Source: Ascarosepion bandense (taxonomy: Eukaryota; Mollusca; Cephalopoda; Sepiida; Sepiidae). From it: a stretch of 64,000 nt of DNA. How positions within the stretch are numbered: position 1 is the stretch's first letter; the number at the start of each line of letters is the position of its first letter. Under the pieces are notes generated by a model. That model had not been told where the DNA came from, did not search any database, and worked only from the letters and a program-made list of their open reading frames with translations. Where the stretch lies: assembly GCA_037127315.1 (NCBI GenBank), contig JBBBDQ010000750.1:2214001-2278000 (forward strand), read 5' to 3'. Of the stretch, positions 33,985 to 44,702 are shown piece by piece. Position numbers and translations under genes: made by a program.

Positions 33985-34196
33985 TCGTTCAAAGAAACAC
34001 TGTTTTTAAAAAAGTGCTCAATACAAAATTAGAGCTAATAATATTTATTCATAAATTATAACATGGATATATTATTCTATTTTGTTTCAACACTTCTTGT
34101 GTCTTGTCATCATTTAACAAGTCACAAGAAGCGTCGAAACAAAATAGCTACTTTTATAGTGATATTATAACATATCCATGTTACAATTTATGAATA

Positions 34197-34203
<7 letters not shown>
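33985..34203. repeat. Head-to-head foldback of two family C units
   Basis: The left arm (about 34034-34110, minus) and right arm (34115-34203, plus) are reverse complements through aacaagtcacaagaagcgtc and the aaattataacatgg block. The left arm lacks about 25 bp, including the stem III 3' side. A minus-strand TATTGAGCAC is at 34014-34023. Confidence 0.75.
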
Positions 34204-34244
<41 letters not shown>

Positions 34245-34246
<2 letters not shown>

Positions 34247-34375
34247 AAAAATCTAAGTAAGAGCCAACAAACCTACCTAGGTTTCACCCTTCGGCTTGTC
34301 AGGGTAAGGTGGCTCCTTACCCTGACGAGCCGAAGGGTGAAACCTAGGTAGGTTTGTTGGCACTTAGATTTTTCT
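34245..34375. repeat. Near-perfect foldback of family H hammerheads
   Basis: Arms 34245-34309 and 34315-34375 are almost exact reverse complements with a 5-bp loop (tggct). Each arm contains one hammerhead-like unit in opposite orientation, joined at the 5' ends. Confidence 0.88.
34316..34366 (+). ncRNA. Hammerhead-like sequence, family H
   Basis: CTGACGA at 34322-34328, stem II GCC-GAAG-GGT, GAAA at 34339-34342, stem III CCT-AGGT-AGG, then TT. Stem I is not clear, perhaps because the foldback replaced the original 5' flank. gtattgagcg follows at 34397. The opposite arm encodes the same unit with CTGACAA. Confidence 0.58.
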
Positions 34376-34596
34376 GTACTTTGTTGCTCTACTTTCGTAT
34401 TGAGCGCTTTAGTGTTAGGTTTTTCGTCTTGGGATTTTTTTCTTTCCTACGAGTATTTGACTTTTGTTCATGTTCTTCGTTTGTTTCTTTTTTTACTTCC
34501 CCTCCTTTTCCCTCCGAGTTCGTCCTCGGTGGGTTTTTCAAGACGAACTTAATTATAGTATAACAATTACTGGTATTAGCATTATTATTTTTGTTA

Positions 34597-34601
34597 CTGT
34601 T

Positions 34602-34634
<33 letters not shown>

Positions 34635-34660
34635 GTTGTTGTTGTTGTTGTTATTATTAT
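34597..34660. repeat. (ATT)n(GTT)n microsatellite
   Basis: ATT run passing into GTT run and back. Confidence 0.95.
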
Positions 34661-34689
34661 ATATATACATATATAGAAATTGTGTATTT

Positions 34690-34890
34690 GGGCAACAATC
34701 TCTCTTTTATACAGGTTTCATTAAAAATGACAGACAAGTTATTATTATTAAGTTTTTTTATATAATTTTTTATATGTTCGTATATTTTTTCTTTTTGAAA
34801 CTCAAATTACATAAGAATTGTCCAAAGCTTGTTTTACTTTTGAGCGCTTTCAGCTATACTTTTAGCCATTATCAAGAATTAATTTTGTTT
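34690..34890 (-). repeat. Repeat J with hammerhead-like 3' part
   Basis: Minus strand: TTGATAA, hairpin with GGCT...AGCT, GAAAGCGCTC, then a region ending in a block matching 50500-50540 and 54890-54950. Same TTGATAA variant as family C. Confidence 0.45.
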
Positions 34891-35228
34891 TACTTATAAA
34901 TAAACATGTGGAAAGTTTATACATAAAGAGTCTTGTGTATGTTAAGTTCCGAACACAGTAAGCAAATCGTTAACATACTAGTGTCACCCTCGATAATTAC
35001 GTACCTCTGGTAATTTTTTGAAGTTACCATACTTTCTTCAGATTTGCTAATTGCAAAACAACTTTCAATTATTCTAAAAAAGCAAAAAGATAGTTAGCAT
35101 AACAACTTTGTTATCAAAAATAAAACTGCAAACAAAAGAATCATGGTGCTATTAAAAAAAGTATACTCCTAAAAACAAGAGAAAAAAGAGAAAAAGAAAA
35201 ATCCCAGTTACATTTGGTCGGCTTGACA

Positions 35229-35300
35229 CGCCAATACTCTTGGGAAAGGTATCAACCCATTCCTTCTACACCCAGCTATGGGTTAAATAGCATGACATAG
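35229..35300 (+). mobile_element. SINE1 internal fragment
   Basis: Contains ccaatactcttgggaaaggt and ccagctatgggttaaatagc, from the middle of the element only. Confidence 0.65.
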
Positions 35301-35509
35301 TACAACGACCGAAACATCCTAAAAATGGCAATAAAGATGAAGACAACAGTCCGAATTGTGTAAATAATGTAAATATTATCTTATCTCAGAAGTATAGACA
35401 AATATTGGGAGTTCATTTGCTATTAATTTCCCTGTCTAGGAAAGTAAAAAATCAGGTATAGCCAATCTTGTATACTCTAAAAAGATAAATGTTATAGCAA
35501 TAAGATATA

Positions 35510-36260
35510 ATGACGGAAACAAAAATCTTTTTAAAAAATGATTGTTGGTTTTGTTTCGAGCAGGAGACTAAAACCGAATGTATGGTCATCAGTAAACAGA
35601 GGAGCCCAAAATGCCAATTACTGGTTGGGGATACTAAAATCAAGCAAGTACAAAAATTTAAGTTCTTGGAAAGTGTTCTAATAGATGATGAAAAGTGCGA
35701 CACTGAAATCCGAATAGCCAAGGACGCATTCCAGAATCTGAGCAGAGTATTAAGAGACAGGAAAACTTCGCTATAAACAAAGAAGAGAGTTCTGGATCGC
35801 TATGTGATGTCTGTCCTTCAATATGGCAGTGAATGCGGGACAATATCATTAAAGATGAAGGGAAAACTTAAAGTAACTGAAATGTGGTTCTACAGAAGGA
35901 TGCTGCGAATATCATGGATGGAGCATGTGAGCAATGATGAGGTTTTAGAAAGGATGAAAACGAAAAGGAAATTAATACTGAGCATCAAGAAGAGACATCT
36001 GAAGTTCTTGGAACATGTAATGAGGAAGGAAGGATTGGAGAATCTGATACTCACAGGTTAGATAGAGCGGAAAAGAGACAGAGGAAAGCAGCGGATAAGA
36101 TATTTGAATGACTTGAGCAGGTGGATGGCAGAGCGGGATTTGGGTGGGGTAACAGGTGAAAGTGTGCTAAGAGCCACCAGGGATAGAGACGTAGAGACGG
36201 CGAAAGCCATGATCGCCTACGTCCTGAAGGGACATGGCACATAGAAGGAGGAGGAGACTG
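35510..36260 (+). pseudogene. RTE-like LINE (RTE-1) reverse transcriptase C-terminal part
   Basis: One frame of 245 codons (35510-36244) with two internal stops covers the region after the RT active site. It runs KTECMVISKQRSPKCQLLVG, a KFKFLESVL thumb motif, AKDAFQNLSRVLRDRK, MWFYRRMLRISWMEHVSNDE, LILSIKKRHLKFL and MIAYVLKGHGT, then a (GGA)n tail. Relative to sister copies the stops replace coding triplets (after TSL and after LILTG). The 5' part with endonuclease and RT core is missing. It faces a second, inverted fragment at 36325. Confidence 0.85.
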
Positions 36261-36324
36261 GAGCTAGCAGACATATTCGTAGAAATCCCAACGAGAAATG
36301 TCTTCTTCATTTTTTTTTTTGCTT

Positions 36325-36700
36325 GGTCTTCAGGACGTAGGCGATCATAGCCTCCACATCTTCTTGTCTTTTGTAGCTCTTAAAAAACTTTTGTTTTCGT
36401 ATTTCTCCCAAACGCTGCTCTGTCATCCATCAAATATTTCATGTGCTGTTTTCCCAGTCTCTCTTTCCCTCTATCCGCCTTGTGAGTATCAGCTTCTCCA
36501 AGCCCTCTTTCCTCGTTACGTGTTTCAGAAACTTCAGCAATCTCTTCCTGGTGCTAAGTTTAACTTTCTTTTTCGCTTTTATCCAATACCTCGTCGTTGT
36601 GCACATTTTTGGTCTACGGTATCTTCTGCATTTTTTAACCATATTTCTGCTGCTTCAAGTCTTTTCTTCATCTTTTATGAAATAACAGAGCAACCGGCAA
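36325..36700 (-). pseudogene. RTE-1 LINE C-terminal fragment, inverted
   Basis: The minus-strand frames carry LLKFLKHVTRKEGLEKLILT and RRIEGKRDW. The complement of gatcgcctacgtcctgaag marks the 3' end near 36340. Frameshifted and diverged. Its 3' end points at the 3' end of 35510-36260 across about 70 bp. Confidence 0.78.
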
Positions 36701-36719
36701 TTACGCAGAAATAACGAGA

Positions 36720-36925
36720 GGCCAGATAATATTAAAACCCAAGTGGAAGATGTACTGGCCAAATTGAATACAAACAAAGCAGCAGGACCAGATGGTATCG
36801 TAATGTAGAGACTGACAACCTTAGACGATTACAGCGTAAACAAGCTTACAGATATAATAAATGAAATTTGCAACGATAATTATGCCTTCCTTAGGCAAAC
36901 TGAACTTTCCTTTATCAAGATCATT
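36720..36925 (+). pseudogene. RTE-1 LINE reverse transcriptase core fragment
   Basis: One frame reads VEDVLAKLNTNKAAGPDGIV then a stop and RLTTLDDYSVNKLTDIINEI. KAAGPDGI is the conserved fingers/palm motif of LINE reverse transcriptases. A frameshift follows near 36880. It may be part of the same original element as 36325-36700 or 35510-36260, later rearranged. Confidence 0.75.
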
Positions 36926-37000
36926 TCCTACTCAGTGGCGTAGCTGGGGGACGGTTCGCACCGGGCGGCATTTTTTTGAGGAGGACAATTTTGTGTATAT
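36926..37000 (+). mobile_element. Possible DNA-transposon end
   Basis: cagtggcgtagctgggggac followed by cgcaccgggcggca resembles a recurrent CAGTGGCGTAGC transposon end. Its partner end is not seen and SINE1 begins at 37001. Confidence 0.35.
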
Positions 37001-37309
37001 CAGTCAGTTAAGTGCCATACGTGATGCACGCTTGGGCGATTATTTCTCGAAAGAGACATGACTGACTGGGCAGAAGATTATCCCGCAGTAGGTTGCCATT
37101 GCTTTCTGCGGTAGACTGGTTGCCAACCAAGGCTATAGAACCCAATCAGCCTTAATATTTAACCCATAACTGGTGGGAAGAGACGGATGATTATCTTTCC
37201 CAATAGTATTTGCGTGTAAGTGAAGGTAAGGAATTCAACTGGAATTCGAAATCGGCTCCCCCGATTTCTCCTTTCAAGCCAATATCCACTGCACCACAAA
37301 CGCACATAG
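37001..37309 (-). mobile_element. SINE1, full length
   Basis: Complete minus-strand element from cagtcagttaag to the A-box complement ccactgcacca. No clear target duplication. Confidence 0.9.
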
Positions 37310-37375
37310 GTTGAAATAAAAGTGGTTTTAATATCAGTTGAAGAGTCTTTTCGATTTCGAGTAACTCAAACCGTG

Positions 37376-37393
37376 GCATATATATATATAGGC

Positions 37394-37437
<44 letters not shown>

Positions 37438-37460
37438 GGGGGAGGGAGAGAGAGGGAGAG
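37376..37460. repeat. (AT)n(GA)n tract
   Basis: AT runs then GA/GGGA-rich run. Confidence 0.93.
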
Positions 37461-37686
37461 CGACAACTGACGGAGAAAATGGCATTTGACGTTGCCATTG
37501 AAAAATATGCCACCAAAAAAGAAAGAAAAATTACTTTGTAAAAAGATATCATTTTTATTTAGAAAATAATGATGGTCCGAATTTTTTACACCTTTTTCCT
37601 ATATGTCATTTTATGCTTTTTAGCTGCGACTGATAAAGTTTAAAGTTAAGTATGTATTGTGTGTATTTAAAGTGCTACTATATATG

Positions 37687-37980
37687 TGCGTTGTGGTACA
37701 GTGGATATGGGCTCGGAACGGGGAGCCGAGTTCGAATTCCAGTTGAATCCATTGTATTCACTTACACGCAAATACCCTTGGGAAAGGTATTAATCCGTTA
37801 CTTCCTTCCAGTTATGGGTTAAATAGCAGGACAGATTGGGTTCTATAGCCTTAGTCGGCAACCAGTCTACCGCAGAAAGCAATGGCAACCTACTGCGGGA
37901 TAATCTTCTGCCCAGTCAGTCATGTCTCTTTCGAGACATGATCGCCCAAGCGTGTATCACGTATGGAACTTAACTGACTG
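37687..37980 (+). mobile_element. SINE1 with perfect 10-bp TSD
   Basis: tgcgttgtgg...taactgactg flanked by actatatatg at 37677-37686 and 37981-37990. A box (tggtacagtgg) and B box (gttcgaattcc) present. Intact-looking copy. Confidence 0.93.
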
Positions 37981-38320
37981 ACTATATATGAGTATGTGAA
38001 AGTAATATCATAATGGTACGCAAACAAGTTATATAACTTAAGAGTGAGCCACTCTGCCATATGTATTTTTCTGTGAGCGACAAAATCCAGCTATCTAGTT
38101 ATCTAGCTGTACTACTGCCCCCGTGACCAAATTGATAATTATAGACAAAAGATTATAACATTATAAGATTTAACTAAGATTCTAAGATTTAACTCTCATG
38201 AACATCGAGTGAACTTTAATTAAAAGCTATTAAACGGTCAGTTTGTAATATGCACATGATGATTGCATACCGCATGAAACTCTGAGTTGTGCCATTGACG
38301 GAGAACAATAAGTATATTTT

Positions 38321-38373
<53 letters not shown>
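38321..38373. repeat. (GATA)n microsatellite
   Basis: Plain GATA run. Confidence 0.95.
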
Positions 38374-38561
38374 GAGTTTTGATTTATTTTTCCAACTAAA
38401 GATTCGCAGATACACGTCTCATCAGTGTCATATCTATTTATAGATTTATCTAACCTTGGCGAGCGGTATATCTGCAAAACTTGAAATCAGAAAGATATGT
38501 CTTTTGACATTTATTTTATCTATTAACTGTTGTTAACTTATTTTATTGTTTTCGTTACATG

Positions 38562-38617
<56 letters not shown>

Positions 38618-38618
<1 letters not shown>

Positions 38619-39282
38619 TAGCAGTATAGCCCGGCGTTGCTCGGGTGTAATGAAAGCTTTAAAACTAATCCATGGTCATGGAGCTCAGACTCTTTGGACG
38701 TTGGAACGAAAGACTAAAAAGCAATAGTTGTTTCCAGTTAAAGCAAAACCGTAGACTGAAAGAAAAATGAATGGATGTAAGTCAAATTTTGATTTCCTGG
38801 TATCGATATCAAATAAGTTTTTTTTCGTCGTAAACTGAATTTTGAAGGCTAAATATCTCCTCTGAGTAAATGGTATCATGTCTGAAACTAAGAACTACAA
38901 TTATACCTACTTAGAGCCAAACCCGAAGCAAAAACTAAAATAAAAGGGCTAAAAAATACAGACATACAGACAGATAAACAGACACACACACAAACATCTT
39001 GCCTTTTATATATATATATATTATCGATTTTCTGCACTATTGTAAGAACTGCAACCTTGAAACTTCTGAATATCGTTTCTTATGTCTTTGTCTATGAGTG
39101 TATCAAATTTGATTAAAATCAGACCACTCCTTCTATAACCCGATTTTTCGATTATCGATTTTCGATATTTATCGGGGGTACCTCGATACAAAACCTAGCT
39201 AATAACACACGCAGACGCTTATAGTACAACTGTGTAAATTTTCATGAAAATTGGTTCAGCCGTTTCGGAGTTTATAGGTAAC

Positions 39283-39322
<40 letters not shown>

Positions 39323-39348
39323 ACACAAAGTTCTATTTATAAATAAGA
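38618..39348 (-). mobile_element. Non-autonomous Helitron, nearly full length
   Basis: The 3' end (complement of ctagcagtatagcccggcgt) abuts an (AT)n run with the expected A/T boundary at 38617/38618. The 5' region, complement of cttatttataaatagaac, is near 39347, where GA/TG repeats replace the terminal TCTAAA. Collinear with 29289-30027. Confidence 0.84.
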
Positions 39349-39394
39349 GAGAGAGTGTGTGTGTGTGTGTGTGTGTGTGTAGGTTGGAATAAAA

Positions 39395-39550
39395 TTCCGC
39401 ATCAAAAAAAAACATTATTCTTAAAAAAGTGCTCAATACAAAATAGAGCCTATATATTTTTTTTTAAATCTATAACATAAGTATGTTATAATATCACTAC
39501 AAAAGTAGCTATTTTGTTTCGACACTTTTTATGATTTATGAAGTGACGGT
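39395..39550 (-). mobile_element. Family C hammerhead-like element
   Basis: Minus strand: ribozyme-like unit at 39490-39550 (core TTCATAA, GTGTCGAAAC, stem III AAAATAGCTACTTTT, GTA, GTGAT), then the ttataacatacttatg block, TATTGAGCAC (39429-39438) and a tail. Core decayed. Confidence 0.55.
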
Positions 39551-39770
39551 GCTGATTGCGAGATGAAGAGTTTTAAAAGGTTCAAATCTAGCCATACTTT
39601 CGAATTGTTCATTTTCAGGAAGTTTTCAAATGGAAGCAAACGAAGAAGTTGAGATACGGCGATTCAATTTGAAATGCACGTGTCACATCAAACTGGACGT
39701 TGATTTTTCTTCCAGTATTATGAATTCATGCCTTAGAATATGTTTTTATTGAGTTCAGAAATGCAGACAT

Positions 39771-40437
39771 ACACCCTTGTACAAATTAATTGAAACAACT
39801 GCTTTAGTTTCTGTTGTGGAGTAGTTTTTCGCACTGAAAGTTATAATCGTGCTATGTCGGTTGCTAATCGGCTTAACGCATCCAAAATGTTAGGAACTTG
39901 GTAATCTTCCACTGAAAGCTGACTCTTTAGTATCCGGCTAACTGCCGACTAATATCAACTGCCTAGAATTTCTACTGAACTCCAATAGAACTTTAAAAAC
40001 TCTCTAAAACTTCTAAGAACTCCTATGAACTTCCCAAGAACTTCTCGAGTTAACTTCCTGTTAACTCTTATTAATATAGAAGGGAGAGTCCTTTATCTGA
40101 GGAATAGGTGTGTTTCACCATAACAGTTTCCTTTCTTTAAACATACGGTCAGTTTTAGATCCACTGGAGTGACAGGGTGTAATCGATTTCTATTTTTTCC
40201 TCAGATTAGGTCATTTGCAGTGGTGTGCAGTAATATGAATCTATTTTTGGGAAGTATGATGAAATCTGTTTGGCCTTCAAAAATATTGCATCATCAGTGA
40301 GTGCATCAGACTTTTATCACATCCAGACACTATTGTCTCTACTGACGATTAGTTGTCCTACGAATATTATCTGCGATAGACGTTACTCCATTGAAGCGTA
40401 CGAAAATTGTAACTCTGCACGAACACACTGACGTCCT
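39771..40437 (+). pseudogene. Tc1-like element, 5' end and transposase N-terminus
   Basis: A TA dinucleotide precedes the terminal-repeat-like CACCCTTGTACAAATTAATT. The N-terminal DVTPLKRTKIVTLHEHTDV frame is at 40378-40436. The intervening part aligns with 31660-31806 in places. The element stops at 40437, where an RTE-2 LINE joins. The rest of the transposase is missing. Confidence 0.68.
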
Positions 40438-41178
40438 TGCTTGTGTCCATCTTCAAAAGTCCCTTGCATGATCGTCTTGCTGATGCTGTAATGCCCTGTG
40501 ACGTGGCCAAGCCATGACATCTTCCGACGCTTAATAGTTGCAAGGAGAGATTCCTGTCGGCCAACGATAATTATGACCTTGCTCCGTCATTGGTTTTGTA
40601 CTCTTAATAGGAAATATTCAAACATTTGTTACCGAACGCCTGGATCCCTTTTCCTTTCTCAACCACGAGTTTCCAAGTCTAACACTCGTAAAGGAGGATG
40701 GATACTATCAGTATTGGTCGAGTTTGAACTTGGTATAGAAGCTGATGTTACCCTTCCATATCCTTCCCAATCTGGTTATCGCTTTTGTGGCTGTGATGTA
40801 TTTTTACATTCCAGGGTCCATCTTTTGATAGGGTTGCTCCCAAGTATTTGAAGCTGGACACTTCCTCTTGTGGTTCGCGTTCATGCTGACATTGACACTG
40901 ACGCTTGTGCTATTCAATATGACTTTGGATTTCTCGATTTTGAGTTCCATTCCACTGATACTGACTCTTTCAACGGGTTTGTTGGTCAGGATCACTTTTA
41001 CCGTCCGACATAAGGTCAACATCGTCTGAGGTTGGAAACAGGTCGACCACCGATAGCAATAAAAGTGCTGTGTTTGTGTAAGGTTTCTGGCATAATTCTC
41101 TCCAGAAACAGGTTGAAGATAATTTGGGATAGTAGGCATCCCTGTCTAATGCCGATATTTACCTGGAAGAAATATCCC
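40438..41178 (-). pseudogene. RTE-2 LINE reverse transcriptase fragment
   Basis: Minus strand begins with QVNIGIRQGCLLSQIIFNLF and LERIMPETLHKHST, the motif-B region of a LINE reverse transcriptase. DDVDLMS with a small deletion marks the YADD position. ELKIEKSKVILNST follows. The C-terminus is QESLLATIKRRKMSWLGHVT then SKTIMQGTFEDG, ending at GRQ where Tc1-like DNA starts. Many stops and frameshifts. A different subfamily from RTE-1. Confidence 0.8.
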
Positions 41179-41265
41179 GCTTCTTCTTCTTCTATGTGCC
41201 TTGTCCCTTCAGGACGTAGGCGATCATGGATCTCCACGTCTCCCTATCCCTTGTGGCTCTTAATC
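41179..41265 (-). mobile_element. RTE-1 LINE 3' end
   Basis: The reverse complement reads agagccacaagggatagg and tgatcgcctacgtcctgaag, ending in (GAA)n at 41179 exactly where RTE-2 sequence starts. A short insertion into RTE-2. Confidence 0.78.
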
Positions 41266-41269
41266 CCGC

Positions 41270-41638
41270 TTAGTTATTCAAATTAAACGTTCATTATAAA
41301 TCGAGTCATTCCAAGCCATTTTCCACTTTAAAATTTCTATTTTCATGAAAATAAACAGTTTAAATGAAATGAATATCATTTTGATAAAAATATAACAAAA
41401 GTTCGTAAAAACACATTTTCTGAGAAAAAAATCATTTTCAACTGAATCTTTACCAAAGTTAACAGATTTTTTAACATCTAATGTATTCACTTCATGTATA
41501 TCGTGGGTACGCGCTTCACACGATCATATTTTAACCATCAAATCTTTTATAATTCCGAGGTGAAATCGTTTCCCATGCGACAACAGATATAAATCTAAAA
41601 AGTGTTATCAGTCTTCTACACTTTGATTATTATTATTA

Positions 41639-41686
<48 letters not shown>

Positions 41687-41935
41687 CGATCAAATGTGAA
41701 ACAATATCTAACAATGACGCGTTCAAAGACAAATTTCCCTATCCCCTGAATTAATGAAGACATGAGACATAAAAGTCAACGGTTTATGTAGTCAACTTTT
41801 TATCGTTTACTCTTCAACAAATATATGTGACAACAAAACTGCAAACACCATAAAATGTCATTCAATTTTAAAAAATCAAAATTATGACGCACCCTTGAAA
41901 AGGGAGAAACAATACACTCAAACTCGTAAGGTATC
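41270..41935. other. AT-rich DNA with (ATT)n tract
   Basis: An ATT run at 41640-41685; otherwise nothing recognised. Confidence 0.45.
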
Positions 41936-41939
41936 AAAT

Positions 41940-42130
41940 ACAATGGGAGTTCTTGATAATCAGGTGGGTGCGGACTTCTTTAAATATGCTACAAACGGTT
42001 TGGAGTCTTTATTCAAAGGGTAGTAGAAAAATACAGAAAGTGAAAAGAAAGGGCTATATATACATACACAAGAAAACTGAATGCATAATAATGAGTAAAA
42101 AGAGTAGCTCAAAATGCCAAATACAAGTCA
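41940..42130 (+). pseudogene. RTE-1 LINE internal fragment
   Basis: KVKRKGLYIHKKTECIIMSK then SSSKCQIQVS matches the start of the 35510 fragment (KTECMVISKQRSPKCQ), after further RT-like sequence (LNMLQTVWSLYSKG). It stops where a 20-bp SINE1 tail fragment (cagtcaagtgcgatacgtga) begins. Confidence 0.6.
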
Positions 42131-42541
42131 GTCAAGTGCGATACGTGATTATTAGTCATGCACAACTATATTTGCAACTATCGGTCTTTATTTCTAATGT
42201 AGAATGTTGTCTGTTACAATATCTGGTGATATACGCATTGCAAATCAAATTCTATGAATTTTCTCTTTCAAAATAGTGAAACAGAAATCATATCCTAAGT
42301 ATGAAAATTACTGCCAAGAAAACGTACCTCTTAATTATTAATCACAACAATATTTGCATTTTTGTATTGATATAGAATGAGATTTAAAAGAATTTAAACC
42401 TTGTTGAACATTTTTTATTGATTCTAAAATGTAGATATTCTCTTAAATGTTGCAGAGAATTCCTTTTTGATTAATTGGCAAATGGCAAGTTTGAAATACC
42501 CTTCACTTAATATAAAATTACGGTCATAACAGTTTCCTATC

Positions 42542-42859
42542 AGTCAGTTAAGTGCCATAGGTGAAACACGCTTGGGCGATCATGTCTCGAAAGAGACATG
42601 ACTGACTGGGCAGAAGATTATCCCGCAGTAGGTTGCCATTGCTTTCTGCGATAGACTGGTTACCAGGCAAGGTTATAGAACCTAATCTGCCCTATTATTT
42701 AACCCTTACCTGGAAGGAAGAGACGGATCAATACCTTCCCCAAGGGTATTTGCGCGTAAGTGAATGCAATGAATTCAACTGGAATTCGAACTCAGCTCCT
42801 CGATTTGTCGTTCCAAGCAGATATCCACTGCACCACAACGCACATCCTATATCTATATC
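42542..42859 (-). mobile_element. SINE1 with 12-bp TSD
   Basis: Full-length minus-strand copy with an A/T-rich 3' extension (tcctatatctatatc). Flanked by acagtttcctat at 42530-42541 and 42860-42871. Confidence 0.91.
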
Positions 42860-42884
42860 ACAGTTTCCTATATCTTTTCTATTA

Positions 42885-43105
42885 ATACTTTCACGGTAAT
42901 TGTTCTGATGAGCTTTCCTCTTTGGTATTTCGATTTTACAAATTCAAGTGCAGTAGACTAGCTGATAAGGCACGCCATTTTACAGTTGAAATTGCTAGAT
43001 GTTACTGTAATTTCTATGCTAACAATTTCTACTCGAGAACTTCTCTCTTGTGATAATCCTTCCCAGCTTCCTACTTTTAAATCAACTTTGATCTTCAAAA
43101 ACTTA
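42885..43105 (+). repeat. Repeat L
   Basis: Reverse-complement partner of 46590-46810: shared blocks are ctttcacggtaattgttctg, cacgccattttacagttgaa and caagagagaagt (complement). A weaker partial copy is at 44420-44560. Unclassified. Confidence 0.72.
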
Positions 43106-43109
43106 AATC

Positions 43110-43725
43110 TAATATCAATCATCATCTTCTATCTTCCTAAATCCTGTTCTTTTATTGTCCACTCTACTTCTTTCACTCCCAATAAACCGTTGTACATAGT
43201 GGATTTTTATCGCCTTGCTTGTTCCGAAATTATCAAAAAGTATTTGTGATGTGCAATCTTTCGTAAATAATATTCTCTATGACATTGTGTTTGATCTTTG
43301 TCAATATATTTCTAAAATATTTGAAAGCAAAACAGAAGGGGTTGAACATAAGGGTTTCGAAATTGTTCCTTTCGATAGGGAAAAAGTTTCTAAGCAACTC
43401 GATTATAAGCAACTTGTTTCTAAGTAACTCGACTCAAATTTGGTTAAATCTTAAGCAGTTCTGCTAATATTTTTAAACAAAGAGAGTTATTAAATATGTT
43501 ATTTCATACTGTATTCAAGAATTCTGCCAGTTTAGTCAAATTGAAACGGTTTTATGTGTTGCTCCTGTTGACTAAATATATTTCTAGAAAGGAGCTACGC
43601 CATTGACCAACAATTAGCTAGTTCATCTTAAAGGCTATTAATATGATTTCTTCTTAAACGGCATCTCTCTTCAGTCTCCTTTTCATTATCATATTTGAAT
43701 TACCATTCATTCTTGCCTAAGATAG
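43110..43725. other. Nothing recognised
   Basis: Two overlapping frames of 60-70 codons near 43215-43467 have no recognised motif. Confidence 0.4.
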
Positions 43726-43727
43726 TG

Positions 43728-43905
43728 GAGTAGTTTCCTGTTGCCTTCTTCAATGTTCAGAATTCGGAGATTTCTTTCTCTTAAAGTGGTTGCCTTTCAA
43801 AGATCAAGAGCCCAGTTTACCCAATTATTTAAGCTATAGCTAGAGGGAGAAGATATTCATGTATTTCCCAAGAGCATTAGTGCAAAAGTGAACGCAACTG
43901 GGTCG
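43728..43905 (-). mobile_element. Degenerate SINE1
   Basis: Blocks tgttgccttctt, agcccagtttaccc, atttcccaagagcatt and gtgaacgcaac keep SINE1 order. Confidence 0.55.
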
Positions 43906-44242
43906 GCCGGTCAGTGAGTCGAGACCGATTAGTTCGCAGATAATAGTTACGCTACCCGAATATCATTTAATACGATAGTGAGTTATATTTTCAGCTCTTG
44001 TTATTTTATGCTGTACTAAATTGAGCCTATCAAATACCGATAGAATTCTAGAAATTGAAAAAAATGGTATAGGATGAAGTATATATCACATAACACTGGT
44101 GAAAGCGACATCTGACGGTGACAAAGACGAGTATGAATTGCCTTTGAAGTGTTCGCGAACAACCATCATTTTATTTCCAATCCTTCCGGGCCAGAAAAAC
44201 AAAAGACTTTCTGTAATTGTCAGATGTGAGACCAGTTGATCG

Positions 44243-44365
44243 CCAAGCTGGAAGGGGAAGCAACGGATTAATACCTTTCCCAAGGGTATTTGTGCGAAAG
44301 TGAATGCAACGAATCCAGGTAGAATTTGAAGTCGGCTCTTCGAATTCTTCGATTTATTAAGGAGA
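44243..44365 (-). mobile_element. SINE1 head-half fragment
   Basis: acggattaatacctttccca through agtgaatgcaacgaatcc to gaagtcggctcttcg. Tail and terminal head missing. Confidence 0.65.
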
Positions 44366-44702
44366 GAGAACAATAAAAGAACTAGAAATGGAAAACCAAA
44401 TGATAACTATTTACATCGCATTTTAAGTTTTGAAAATCAAAGTTGACAGGAAAGCAACAACCCGGAAGTGGTTTACACAAACGAGAAGAGCGAGAGAAGA
44501 AACTGTTAGCGTAGAATTTACGGTTGCATATAAACATTTCAACTGTAAAATTATGAAAGTCAAGGAAATCTCTTCATAACAATTAACATGAAAATATTTA
44601 TAGAAAAGTAAAACTGCGTTAAGACGGTGGGAAGCTGACTGAAGTTGATATGCCAGGTCAGGACCAATAACATTGCAGATTCTAATTTAGATTACATGTA
44701 TC

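Noticed and set aside
36298..36714. 138-codon plus-strand frame
   Set aside because: Antisense of the inverted RTE-1 fragment.
40498..40851. 117-codon plus-strand frame
   Set aside because: Antisense of the RTE-2 LINE; the real similarity is on the minus strand.
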